Shown here in pieces: positions 1 through 8,849 of a stretch of 64,000 nucleotides of DNA (position 1 is the first letter of the stretch; each line of letters opens with the position of its first letter). The position numbers and the translations under genes were made by a program. The stretch is from JAPPLB01 sp965218555. Its GTDB lineage: Bacteria; Acidobacteriota; Terriglobia; Bryobacterales; UBA6623. The stretch is from NCBI GenBank assembly GCA_965218555.1, contig OZ244625.1, forward strand, positions 4,154,001 through 4,218,000, in the 5' to 3' direction. The notes below the pieces were generated by a model. The model was not told the DNA's origin, searched no databases, and saw only the letters and a list, made by a program, of their open reading frames with translations.

Positions 1-278
1 GCACGACCTACGCGATCGCCGATCCGGGCGCGCTCGTCGTCCTGGCCCGAAATGAGGAAGAACGGCTCATCTCGCTCCTGCCGCCGCGCCATATCGCGGT
101 CATTCCGGCACACCGCATTCTCACAAGCCTCGACGAACTTTTCGCGGTGCTGCCCGACCCCGCCCTCGAAAGCAGCTCGTTGGTCTTCATCGGCGGACCT
201 AGCCGCACCGGTGACATTGAGATGTCGCTCACACTTGGCGTCCACGGCCCACGTGAAGTTTATGTTGTGATTATTTAA
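1..278 (+). CDS. LUD-domain protein, LutC/YkgG type (3' end only)
   Basis: This is the last 91 codons of a gene whose start is outside the window (codons begin at base 3, TAA at 276-278). The end reads SRTGDIEMSLTLGVHGPREV, the signature close of LUD-domain proteins such as LutC, where a G-P-S-R-T-x-D-I motif is followed by G-x-H-G-P-R. LutC is a subunit of the LutABC system that oxidises L-lactate with iron-sulfur partners in the cytoplasm. Whether lutA and lutB lie upstream cannot be seen. The family call is firm from the motif; the lactate role is inferred from the family. Confidence 0.8.
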   Translation, partial: TTYAIADPGALVVLARNEEERLISLLPPRHIAVIPAHRILTSLDELFAVLPDPALESSSLVFIGGPSRTGDIEMSLTLGVHGPREVYVVII

Positions 279-308
279 GGCTCATTACGCCGCCGCACCA
301 GTCCTCGC

Positions 309-3300
309 ATGACGACGATTCCAAACCATCGGTCCCCCTTTTGCACGGCCTTGGTTATCGCTCTGCTCGGCGCCCCCCTCCTGTCCGCCGCCTCCGACGA
401 CCATGGCCCATGGAGCGGCTCCTATCGCGGACGCATCCTCACCGAGCAATTCCTTCACCAACAATCACTCGCGCGCCGCCCCCAAAGCAAGGCTTCCGGA
501 CTTGCACCGGAACCCGCCGGCGTCATCCGGCCGGACGTCGGAAACATCGCCGTAATTGATGCCTCCGACGGCGTCGTCATCGAACCCAACGTCTTCGATC
601 TCCAAAACCTCTCCATCAGCTTCACACGTACCGAAAACGGCTACACCGCCACGCACGGGCCGACGGCATTCAACGACCAATCGCGGGAGAACGGCGTCCC
701 GGTCTCGCTGGGCGACGACGACGCCCAAGAGGTCTCTTTGCCGTTCCCGTTCCCCTACTTCGACCAGACGCACACGCAGGCCTTCGTGCACTCCGACGGC
801 AACCTGACGTTCGAGGAACCCGAAAGCTCCAGCACCAGGCGCTCGCTTGATCGCGCCGTCATCGGCCCGCCTCGGATCGCGCCGCTGTTCAGCGACCTTG
901 ACCCAAGCCGCGTTGATACGCCGGTCAGCACCTACTCCACAACCGACCGCTTTTTCGTTACATGGAACGCGGTGCCGATTTACACTGGGCAAAACATCGG
1001 CCTCCGTCAGACGTTTCAGCTTGTTTTGCACCGTGACGGGACGATCGACTTCCATTACCGCACGGTACTCATCTCCGATGCCGTCGTTGGCATCATGCCC
1101 GGCCGACTCGAGGGTGAAGCGACCGCAGTCGACTTTTCCGAAGGCGCCTCCGGCCCTATCGAAGGCGCCCTCGCCGAGATTTTCCAGGCTGACCGCTATC
1201 TTGACGTGCTCGCTTCCGGACAGAAGTTCTACCGCAACCATGAAGACGCTTACGACTTCCTGGTCGTTTTCAACTCTGTCGGCGTGGAAGCCGGCGATGG
1301 AGCCTTCGCCTTCGAGCTGACCCTTCGTAACGAAGTTCAGGGAATCGGCGAGGTTTTCGGTAACCGGAGGGTCATCGACTTCGGATCGCTATTCGGCTCG
1401 AAGCGCCGCCTCCAGAGTTACATGAACATGGGGCCGCTGACCAACTATCCCCAGAACCCCAGCATCCGCATTTTTGCACTCGGCGAAGACAATACGCTTG
1501 ACGTCATCTCACATGAGGCCGGTCATCGCTTCCTCACCTTTGTCGACTTTATCGACCCCACGACCGGCCAGCGGTCCAGCTCGCTGCTCGGCCGCCAAGG
1601 CGCCCACTGGAGTTTTTTCTTCAACAGCAACGCTTCCTTGCTTGAAGGAAACCGCATCGACGACCGCGCCATGATGACGCCGCGCTTCCTGACCAGCGCT
1701 AACGGCGAGCACTACTCCGAATTCGATCAATACCTGATGGGCTTCCGTTTCCCGCACGAAGTCACCCCCTCCTTCCTCGTCGAGCGACCCACCAACTTTC
1801 AGCAAGACGACTTCTCGGCATCCAGTAGGCCGCGAACCGGCATCAGCTTTGACGGAGAGCGCAAGGACATCACTGTCGACATGATCATCGAGGCGGAAGG
1901 AAAGCGTGTCCCCGACGCCTCTGTCTCTCAGCGCAAGTTCAACTTCGTTTTCATTCTGCTTGTCGACGAGGACTCGGAACCCGCCGAGGCCGACATTCAG
2001 AAACTCGAAACCATCCGCGCCGAGTGGGAACCCTTCTTCGAACAAGCGGCCGACCTCCGCGCCGATGCCCAAACCGAGCTCGTCCGCGAACTGCATCTTG
2101 CCACTTGGCCTGCTTCGGGACTCGTTATCGGTTCGCCGGCCACGGCCACCGTTGAGATCGCCGAAGCGCTCTCCTCCGACCTCGACGTGATGCTCACCGC
2201 CGACAACGGCGGCGTCACTGTACCCGCGGTCGTTACGATTCCGAGCGGCACGATCAGCGTGTCGTTTGCCTTGGAAGGAGTCACCATGGGTGTGACCCGC
2301 CTGTCCGCCCACGCCACTGATCCCGGCTACGACACCGCACAAACGCTGATCGACGTCAAGGGAGACGCCTCGGCGCTCGACCTGCGGGTCATTTCCGGCG
2401 CCGGCCAGTTCGGCAGCCTCGGCGAACTGCTCCCCGAACCCATCGTCCTCCGCGCAACAGACGCGAACAACCTCCCGTATCCCGGCCTTCGCGTCAATCT
2501 CACGGTGAGCCGCGACGGCGTCGTCGCGCCCGTCCCCGCCGTAACGGACGCCCGCGGCGAGATCCGGCTCACGTGGCGGCTGGCAACCGACGGCAATTTA
2601 AACACCCTCACCGCGTGGCTCGACGATGCTCCGTTGGTCCGCGCCACCGTCATCACGAGATATATTGGACTCCCGCCTGCCTTCACGGCGGATTCCGTCA
2701 GCAGCTCCGCTGGCCTCAATCTCGGCCCGTCCGCGGCGAACACCGCCGTGCCACCGGGAGGTCTCGTTTCGATCTTCGGCACCGGCCTCGCCATCGAAAC
2801 GCTGAACGCCGGCATATCTCCTCTGCCCTTCGAACTCGGCGGCACATCGGTCACCGTCAACGGCATCCCGGCTGCTCTGCTTTTCGTCTCTCCCACCCTG
2901 ATCAACCTTCAGATTCCCTTTGAGACGACGGGTGAAACCGCTGAGATCATGGTCACTACCCCCGCAGGGTCGAGTTCTGCCACTGTTGATGTCGGCCAGG
3001 CCCAGCCGGGTATCTTCTTCGATCCCGCAACCAGCCTCGGTGCTTTGGTCAACATCGAGACCGGAGACACCCTCTGGGAACAGCCTCTTCCCGCCGGCGC
3101 CACCGCCGCCGTATTTTGTGCCGGACTCGGTTCCGTGGAACCGTCGGTCGGCAATGGGCAGCCTGCACCTCGCGACCCGCTCTCGGAAACGGTCCTGACC
3201 GTCGAAGCCGAAATCGACGGACGCTCGCTCAACGTGCTCTTCAGCGGATTGGCGCCGGGATTCTCGGGACTCTATCAGGTGAATATCGAGCTGCCTTCGG

Positions 3301-3380
3301 ACCTTGCGCCCGGCCGCTACACCTTGGTCATCCGCGTTGCCGGCCTTACCAGCAACGAGGTTCTTGTCGACATCCAATAG
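309..3380 (+). CDS. Secreted HEAGH-motif protein with TIGR03437 C-terminal domain
   Basis: 1023 residues beginning ATG at 309. An N-terminal signal peptide (about residues 1-28, hydrophobic stretch ending in alanines) predicts export. His402-Glu-Ala-Gly-His406 is an HExxH zinc-metallopeptidase motif in the middle of the chain, followed later by an SEFDQYLMGF segment. Residues about 620-790 look like beta-sandwich repeats. The last roughly 230 residues (PPGGLVSIFGTGLA onward) are the TIGR03437 domain, a large family in Solibacter-type Acidobacteria. A secreted metallopeptidase is plausible, but the third zinc ligand is not obvious and the substrate is unknown. It stands alone between a LUD gene and a convergent secreted protein. 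Confidence 0.8.
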   Translation: MTTIPNHRSPFCTALVIALLGAPLLSAASDDHGPWSGSYRGRILTEQFLHQQSLARRPQSKASGLAPEPAGVIRPDVGNIAVIDASDGVVIEPNVFDLQNLSISFTRTENGYTATHGPTAFNDQSRENGVPVSLGDDDAQEVSLPFPFPYFDQTHTQAFVHSDGNLTFEEPESSSTRRSLDRAVIGPPRIAPLFSDLDPSRVDTPVSTYSTTDRFFVTWNAVPIYTGQNIGLRQTFQLVLHRDGTIDFHYRTVLISDAVVGIMPGRLEGEATAVDFSEGASGPIEGALAEIFQADRYLDVLASGQKFYRNHEDAYDFLVVFNSVGVEAGDGAFAFELTLRNEVQGIGEVFGNRRVIDFGSLFGSKRRLQSYMNMGPLTNYPQNPSIRIFALGEDNTLDVISHEAGHRFLTFVDFIDPTTGQRSSSLLGRQGAHWSFFFNSNASLLEGNRIDDRAMMTPRFLTSANGEHYSEFDQYLMGFRFPHEVTPSFLVERPTNFQQDDFSASSRPRTGISFDGERKDITVDMIIEAEGKRVPDASVSQRKFNFVFILLVDEDSEPAEADIQKLETIRAEWEPFFEQAADLRADAQTELVRELHLATWPASGLVIGSPATATVEIAEALSSDLDVMLTADNGGVTVPAVVTIPSGTISVSFALEGVTMGVTRLSAHATDPGYDTAQTLIDVKGDASALDLRVISGAGQFGSLGELLPEPIVLRATDANNLPYPGLRVNLTVSRDGVVAPVPAVTDARGEIRLTWRLATDGNLNTLTAWLDDAPLVRATVITRYIGLPPAFTADSVSSSAGLNLGPSAANTAVPPGGLVSIFGTGLAIETLNAGISPLPFELGGTSVTVNGIPAALLFVSPTLINLQIPFETTGETAEIMVTTPAGSSSATVDVGQAQPGIFFDPATSLGALVNIETGDTLWEQPLPAGATAAVFCAGLGSVEPSVGNGQPAPRDPLSETVLTVEAEIDGRSLNVLFSGLAPGFSGLYQVNIELPSDLAPGRYTLVIRVAGLTSNEVLVDIQ

Positions 3381-3453
3381 GCCGCCGGGTAGCCGTGCCT
3401 GGCGGTGCGGGAGCGGGATCCAGCTCGGGAGGAAGCGGGACTGCCGGCGCCTT

Positions 3454-5397
3454 CTATTTCCATTTGAGACGGATGTGATAGAGGTCGTCACCGCCTTTCG
3501 GGTCGGAGACACGTACCCGAGCGGTGTAGTCGTTTCCGACTCCCGGCGGCTGAAAGAGCATGATGCGGCCGCGGCCCTCCCTTTTTTGAACCTCGAACTT
3601 CTTGAAGCCTGCGCGAGGCACAGGTTGGGTAAACTCCGAGCTCTCGTGAACCGGAGGCCGGTGTGTGATGACCTGATAGGAAACCTGGTCGTTTTGAACC
3701 AGAACATCGGTCACGCCATCAATACGGACCCGCACGTCGAACTCGCCCTTGCGCAGGTTGGGGTCGAAATCTCGAGCGGGCCGAGCCGTGAAACTCACCG
3801 GCTCTGCTGCCGGCGAGGAAGCTACGACGGTGGGCGCACTCGGCGCTTGAGGTTGCGGATCCGGCACGGACGGAGTAGTAGGCAGTGGTGCTGGTGCAGC
3901 CGATGATGCCACCTGAGCAACGGAAGGTGTTTCTACGATTCCCAGATATGGATTGAACGTGTAGTTCAACGAGAAGGGTTCCGGCATGCGCAAGTTCCGA
4001 GAAATACCGTAGGCCGGATCGAGCGCCCATTGTCCAGTGGCCAGCACCTTCCTCTTGCGCGTGCGAACGTCGTGCCAACCCCAGAAGGGCTTTGCTTTGT
4101 TGGATGATTCGGCGCGTCCGTAGAACGCGCCCGCGATCTTGGGGTAGCGCGGACGCGGGCGATTTCCGTATGGTTCGTAGCGGTAGTAGGCGTCGAAGGT
4201 GCGATCCTCCTTGCCTCTACCCTCGTGCGCTCGCTTCCACCAGTGGTCGTAGATGGAGAGCAACTCGTAGCCGACCTTACGATCGTTGGTGTGCTTGGGC
4301 CTTTCGGCAACTCCTTTATAGATGTAAGTGACGCCCGTGGTGGCGAAGCGATCGTTGCGGACGGAGTACTTGGAATGGCTGTCGTCTGAACCATAGACTC
4401 CGTGTCCGCCCGCTTCGATGAAGATTATGGGGTGGCTGTTGTCATACAGCTCGATATCGCCATCGAAGTTATGAATACTCTTCTTAACGGAGCGATCGAG
4501 ACGATAAGAGTAGATTTTGTTGTGCGCGAGTGACTCCATCACCTGGAGGCGTCCGAACTTCGAGCCATCCTTGGCGACAGTCAGAATGAGACCCTCGTTG
4601 TCGTTCTCGTGGCAGGTGCCCGCAACGCACCTATCCGAATAGTCGCGCGGATGGAAGAAGTTGTAGACAAGGAACCAGTGGGTGTCGGTTTCCATCACCG
4701 CATAATAGACGTAGGCTTGAGAACTGCCCTCCAGGGTGTTTTTCCAGTTGTTGTCGCCGCGCCAGTCGCCGTCGAGATCGACCCGCGACAAGTAGTCCGA
4801 CTTGGGTTGAAACCATGTCTCCTGGGCGATCATCGGCGCGTAGTGTTCAACGAGCCCGCGGTACGGATCGCGCGACGCCGTCTCGTGGTGGAAGCTGATC
4901 TTTTCTCTGGGGACCCGTGAGGGCGCGTTGCGGTCGCCCCGGATTTCCATGCTTGCCTTCTTGCCGTTGAGTTCAGCCTTGACTTCATACTTGCCCGGGC
5001 GATCCGCCGCCGTGAAGAGCACCGCGTCTTGCAAGAGAAAGAGGCTCTGGGCTTGACTAAGCAGAATCGCGCCGAGCCCCGCACTTTCCTTTTGAAGGAA
5101 CGGTTCGTCGTCCTTGCCCTGAAACCGAAAAGGCTTGGAAAGCCAGCCGGCTTTCGAGTCGCTGAGCTTAACGGACGAGCCGTCCTCACGAAGGCGCATT
5201 TTTTTCTTGCTTCCGCCCGCGTCTTCGATTTCGCCGTAGGCTCGGACCTGGATGGAGATGCTCTCGAAAGGCCGTACTCGGTTATCTTCAGGGTCGCTGT
5301 GGAGCTTGATTTCCGACACGGTCACAGACGACTGCGCAGCCGCAATAACGGTGGAGATAAGAAACAACTCGACGAGATACCAGCGAGACATTCTCAT
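3454..5397 (-). CDS. Secreted protein with Vps62-like central region
   Basis: 647 residues if started at the ATG at 5397, which puts a clean signal peptide at the N-terminus (hydrophobic core then A-A-A-Q). The open frame extends to 5859, but that extension has no protein-like character. Residues about 180-420 resemble the Vps62/DUF946 region: THWFLVYNFFHPRDY, then CHENDNEGLIL, then IIFIEAGGHGVYG. A Pro/Ala-rich linker of about 60 residues (rich in PAP, PTTP and PDPQ) separates this from a C-terminal beta-domain of about 120 residues. Function is unknown; the Vps62 resemblance is by motif memory and needs a profile search. It converges on the 309-3380 gene. Confidence 0.65.
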   Translation of the reverse strand: MRMSRWYLVELFLISTVIAAAQSSVTVSEIKLHSDPEDNRVRPFESISIQVRAYGEIEDAGGSKKKMRLREDGSSVKLSDSKAGWLSKPFRFQGKDDEPFLQKESAGLGAILLSQAQSLFLLQDAVLFTAADRPGKYEVKAELNGKKASMEIRGDRNAPSRVPREKISFHHETASRDPYRGLVEHYAPMIAQETWFQPKSDYLSRVDLDGDWRGDNNWKNTLEGSSQAYVYYAVMETDTHWFLVYNFFHPRDYSDRCVAGTCHENDNEGLILTVAKDGSKFGRLQVMESLAHNKIYSYRLDRSVKKSIHNFDGDIELYDNSHPIIFIEAGGHGVYGSDDSHSKYSVRNDRFATTGVTYIYKGVAERPKHTNDRKVGYELLSIYDHWWKRAHEGRGKEDRTFDAYYRYEPYGNRPRPRYPKIAGAFYGRAESSNKAKPFWGWHDVRTRKRKVLATGQWALDPAYGISRNLRMPEPFSLNYTFNPYLGIVETPSVAQVASSAAPAPLPTTPSVPDPQPQAPSAPTVVASSPAAEPVSFTARPARDFDPNLRKGEFDVRVRIDGVTDVLVQNDQVSYQVITHRPPVHESSEFTQPVPRAGFKKFEVQKREGRGRIMLFQPPGVGNDYTARVRVSDPKGGDDLYHIRLKWK

Positions 5398-5922
5398 AGT
5401 TTCAGCTTTCAGCTTCTGGCGGGGTAGACAGCATTCGGTTTCGCGGTAACAGCTACATTGCACCATACGGGTCGGCGGGCCGCAATGCATATGGAGAACA
5501 CGGCCACGCCAAGCCATTTTCTTCTCCACGATGGCGCTCGTCAGAACCCATGGCGGGGGGTAAACCGCAGATGAAACCACGGTTCGCCGGGGACCACATC
5601 CACTATTACCAGTGAGCCCAGATTCCAGTAATGAGGTTTGGATTGTGGGGTAGCGGTTGCTTTCGGCGCCGACGTCGGCCTGACGAACCAGAGCAGCCTG
5701 CTCGATGAACTCCGCGTCGTGCAGCGGTGACGGCTCCCTTTCAGATGGCGGAGCCGCTGATCTGCCGGCGCCTCCTCTACGACCGCCCCTCAAACCCGCC
5801 TTACAGACGCTCGCCCCCCACAAAAACACCGTAAAAAACTCTGGATGGACGGCTTCCAACTCCGTGATCCGGTCCCACGGCGCCTTCCGTTATAGCCAAC
5901 GCCAACCGAACCCACGCTGAGT

Positions 5923-5975
5923 AAGGGGAACGTTCTCAATTGCACAAACAAGGGGACTTTCCATATTGCGTTGAC
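5923..5975 (+). repeat. Tandem GGGGAACGTTC repeat, copy A
   Basis: Two related half-units of about 25 bp, each AAGGGGAACGTTCTCAATTG-like, ending ATTGCGTTGAC. Near-identical two-unit copies lie at 35113-35165 (minus strand) and, more diverged, at 35826-35877. It sits in the 621-bp gap between the secreted protein gene starting at 5397 and the TrmB-type regulator. Bases 5398-5922 of that gap show no convincing gene. Confidence 0.6.
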
Positions 5976-6018
5976 CGGGTGACGGTGCAGTGGCGGCCAT
6001 TTCGCCGGGAATGGTAAC

Positions 6019-6834
6019 TTGGAGTATGTGCGGTTCGAGTTGCAAACGCGCCGGCTCCAGCAAATCGGTCTGAATGCCTATGAATCGCGAGCGTACCTTG
6101 TTCTGATCGGCCACCCTCGTTTCAAAGCGCTCGAGGTGGCCGGTCGCGCGCGCATCCCTCGCCAGAAGATTTACGAGGTGCTTGAAAGCCTCATCGAAAA
6201 GGGCTTCGTCCAAGTTGTTCAGGGCAAGGCCAAAGAGTACTCGGCTGTCGAACCGAAGATGGCTCTCGAAGGCTATCTGTTTCAGAAAAAGGCGATGTTC
6301 GAGCGCGAGTGGCAGGATCGCCACAGTCTGGCCCACCAAGTTGAAGCTGATCTGACCGATGTCTTCGCCGACGGCACCCAAGTCCGCGGAACGTTGGACT
6401 ACCTGCGCATCGTTGCTGACCTGGGCCAGATTGGCGAAGAGTACCGCCGTCTCCTGATACAGAGTCAAGACGAGTACCTTGAGTTTGCCCGTCCGCCCTA
6501 TGCTGTTGATCCCGCCGGCGAACCGCTCCTCCCGGATCTTTTGCGCCGCGGTATCGATTGCCGCCTGCTCTATGACCGCCACGTGTTCGATGACGAAGAG
6601 GAAAGTTCCCGCCTACAGAGCCTCAAGCACGAAGGGGCTCAGGTTCGCTTGGTCCGTGAACTGCCTTTAAAACTTGCCCTGTTTGACAACCAACGCGGCA
6701 TGATCTCTCTCGACGATCCGGTTGTCAGTCACCCGCAACTCACTGCGCTTGTATTTGAGCATCGCAGCCTCTGCATCGCGATGAGCCGCCTCTTCGAGGA
6801 TTTCTGGAAGCGCGGCGACCACCTCGAAGCCTAG
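6019..6834 (+). CDS. TrmB-family transcriptional regulator
   Basis: 271 residues. Residues about 10-80 form a winged-helix DNA-binding domain of the TrmB type (GLNAYESRAYLVLIGH, then RIPRQKIYEVLESLIEKGFV). The rest matches the phospholipase-D-like effector region of that family, with a YDRHVF segment and a closing VFEHRSL segment. TrmB proteins sense sugars in Archaea; the bacterial ligand here is unknown. The start is TTG at 6019; an in-frame GTG at 6028 is an alternative, and the nearby ATGs are out of frame. It has no operon partner. The gap upstream carries repeat copy A, and 800 bp without a gene follow. Confidence 0.8.
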   Translation: MEYVRFELQTRRLQQIGLNAYESRAYLVLIGHPRFKALEVAGRARIPRQKIYEVLESLIEKGFVQVVQGKAKEYSAVEPKMALEGYLFQKKAMFEREWQDRHSLAHQVEADLTDVFADGTQVRGTLDYLRIVADLGQIGEEYRRLLIQSQDEYLEFARPPYAVDPAGEPLLPDLLRRGIDCRLLYDRHVFDDEEESSRLQSLKHEGAQVRLVRELPLKLALFDNQRGMISLDDPVVSHPQLTALVFEHRSLCIAMSRLFEDFWKRGDHLEA

Positions 6835-7417
6835 AACGCCTGCCCCAAGCAAACCGAACAGCACCCCCACCGAATGGAGATGCGGACCCGCTAAATCACT
6901 GATTCCACGTCCGCTATTGCCCGGGTTCCTCGTTGTCGCAAAGCAAGTCTCTTGCACGCGGCGAGGCGAGTGCGGGAGAAGGCTTTCAGGACGGGGTGCG
7001 CGCCGCTAGCCGACGAACCGAGGTAGAAACGCGTTACTGCAACAGCACCACCACGAGCCGTTGTCTCAGCGGGGGCAGGGAATTTCGCCCATTGTCACAC
7101 AGGTAAAGTCGCTGCCCTTGATCGGCAATTCGGCGGAGAAGGTGATGAGCAAGCTGAAAGCCTCGCTGCCGGCCTTGAAACCGGCCGGTTCTGTGTGCTC
7201 TGCGACACTCTCGGAACAGCCGCACAGCACCCAGGAGAGGGTTTAGCATACATCTCTCAAGTTGCTCTTTAGCAGTTTCTCAGGAGGTTCAAACCGGCCG
7301 GCCCAGAGCGTTGTGCCGGGCGACTGTCGATCCCCGAATGTGAGAAAGAATCCTTTCGATCCTCTCAGATTTGGAATAGGCACTTGCCAACACCTATGAA
7401 CTTTGGTATATTCAAAT

Positions 7418-7497
7418 AGAGCCGGGGAGGCAACCCCCAACAAAGCGAGACTAACCTCAACCACAAGACCCCTGATTCTTTACTCCTCCCCGGCTCT
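7418..7497. repeat. 13-bp perfect inverted repeat in a gene-free gap
   Basis: AGAGCCGGGGAGG at 7418-7430 is exactly complementary to CCTCCCCGGCTCT at 7485-7497, with a 54-base spacer. It lies in the 801-bp gap between the TrmB-type regulator (ends 6834) and dxr (starts 7636), about 140 bp before dxr. No convincing gene was found in 6835-7635. The arms could form a stem in the dxr leader, or mark the ends of a small element; neither is proven. Confidence 0.5.
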
Positions 7498-7635
7498 CCT
7501 CACCTTCCTCCCCAAGACCGAATAGCTAGAGTACGCAAGCAGCCAGACGTACTCTATTGCTGTGAACCCGTTCACCCTCGTGCCATCTCCGGGCTCTGTG
7601 ATAGGGTTGTTTGAGCGGCGCGCGCTCCAGTAAAC

Positions 7636-8829
7636 ATGACGCGAGTGGCATTACTCGGTTCGACCGGCTCGATTGGCCGGAATACCTTGCAGGTTGTCCG
7701 CGAGATGAAGCCCGACGTAGAAGTCGTCACGCTGGCGGCGGGTCGCAACGTGGACGAATTGGTCCGCCAGACGCTGGAATTCCGGCCGGAGTTGGTGTCT
7801 CTCGCCAACGAGTCAACCCTCGATCGTTTCCAGGCGAGGCTTAGACGAGAAGTCGGCCTCGGTGACTATCGTCCAGAACTGCTATGTGGACCGGCCGGCA
7901 ACCTGGCGGCGGTGCAGTCCGTCGCCTGTGACGTAGTCATTTCGGCTGCGGTCGGTGTGGCCGGCCTGGAGGCCACCTACGAGGCGGTGCGGGCAGGGAA
8001 ACGCGTTGCCCTCGCCAACAAGGAAGTTCTCGTGGCGGCAGGCGACCTCGTCATGAATGAGGCCGCCCGCAGCGGGGCCGAACTGCTCCCCGTGGACAGT
8101 GAGCACAGTGGTCTGCATCAATGTCTGCGCTCAGGGCGCCGGGACGAAGTCGAGAAGGTCATTCTGACAGCCTCCGGCGGCCCGTTCCGCACCATGCCGC
8201 AGTCCGAGATGGATCAGGTGACTCCGCAAGCCGCTCTGAAGCACCCGACTTGGAAGATGGGGCGGCGCATCACCATCGACTCCGCCACGCTCATGAACAA
8301 GGGATTCGAAGTGATCGAGGCATGTCGGTTGTTCGGTCTGGCGCCGAACGAGGTCGATGTGGTTGTCCACCCACAATCGATTGTCCATGCGATGGTCGAG
8401 TTTGTCGACGGCTCTGTCGTTGCTCAGTTGGCGGCCCCGGACATGAAACTGCCGATCCGCTACGCTCTCAGCTATCCGGGGCGCTTGAGCGGAGGCTTTG
8501 ACGCCCGACTGCGCTGGGACCGTGTGAGACAATTAGAGTTTGAGCCGCCGGATCTGCGGAAGTTTCCGCTTTTGGGACTTGCCTACCGGGCTCTGGCATT
8601 GGGCGGCACGGCAGGCTGTGTCTTGAACGCGGCTGATGAGGTTGCTGTCGAAGCGTTTCTGGAGTTGAAAATTCCGTTTCCCGCGATTCCGAAGGTTGTT
8701 GAAGGTGCTCTGGAGCAAGCTCGCATCGGCCAACCCCGATCAGTGGATGACGTTCTTGTGGCCGATCAGGAGGCCCGGGCGCTGGCTCGAACACTCGTCG
8801 AATCCGCCGCCGTGTCCGTAGGCTCTTGA
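7636..8829 (+). CDS. dxr: 1-deoxy-D-xylulose 5-phosphate reductoisomerase
   Basis: 397 residues, the usual length. It makes 2-C-methyl-D-erythritol 4-phosphate from DXP with NADPH, the committed step of the MEP isoprenoid pathway in the cytoplasm. The N-terminus carries the NADPH-binding motif G8-S-T-G-S-I-G14. Further family marks are ALANKEVLVAAGD, VDSEHSGLHQCL (the metal and substrate-binding acidic residues) and NKGFEVIEACRLFG. rseP follows after 20 bp on the same strand, a common pairing in bacteria, so the two are probably co-transcribed. Very secure call. Confidence 0.97.
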   Translation: MTRVALLGSTGSIGRNTLQVVREMKPDVEVVTLAAGRNVDELVRQTLEFRPELVSLANESTLDRFQARLRREVGLGDYRPELLCGPAGNLAAVQSVACDVVISAAVGVAGLEATYEAVRAGKRVALANKEVLVAAGDLVMNEAARSGAELLPVDSEHSGLHQCLRSGRRDEVEKVILTASGGPFRTMPQSEMDQVTPQAALKHPTWKMGRRITIDSATLMNKGFEVIEACRLFGLAPNEVDVVVHPQSIVHAMVEFVDGSVVAQLAAPDMKLPIRYALSYPGRLSGGFDARLRWDRVRQLEFEPPDLRKFPLLGLAYRALALGGTAGCVLNAADEVAVEAFLELKIPFPAIPKVVEGALEQARIGQPRSVDDVLVADQEARALARTLVESAAVSVGS

Positions 8830-8849
8830 GGCAAGACAGGTAACAGCTC

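Noticed and set aside
465..1241. 258-codon open frame on the minus strand
   Set aside because: Antisense to the secreted HEAGH protein and Gly/Val/Asp-biased.
7287..7296. tRNA T-arm
   Set aside because: GGTTCAAACC looked like a T-loop, but the five bases on either side do not pair and no acceptor or anticodon stems are found.
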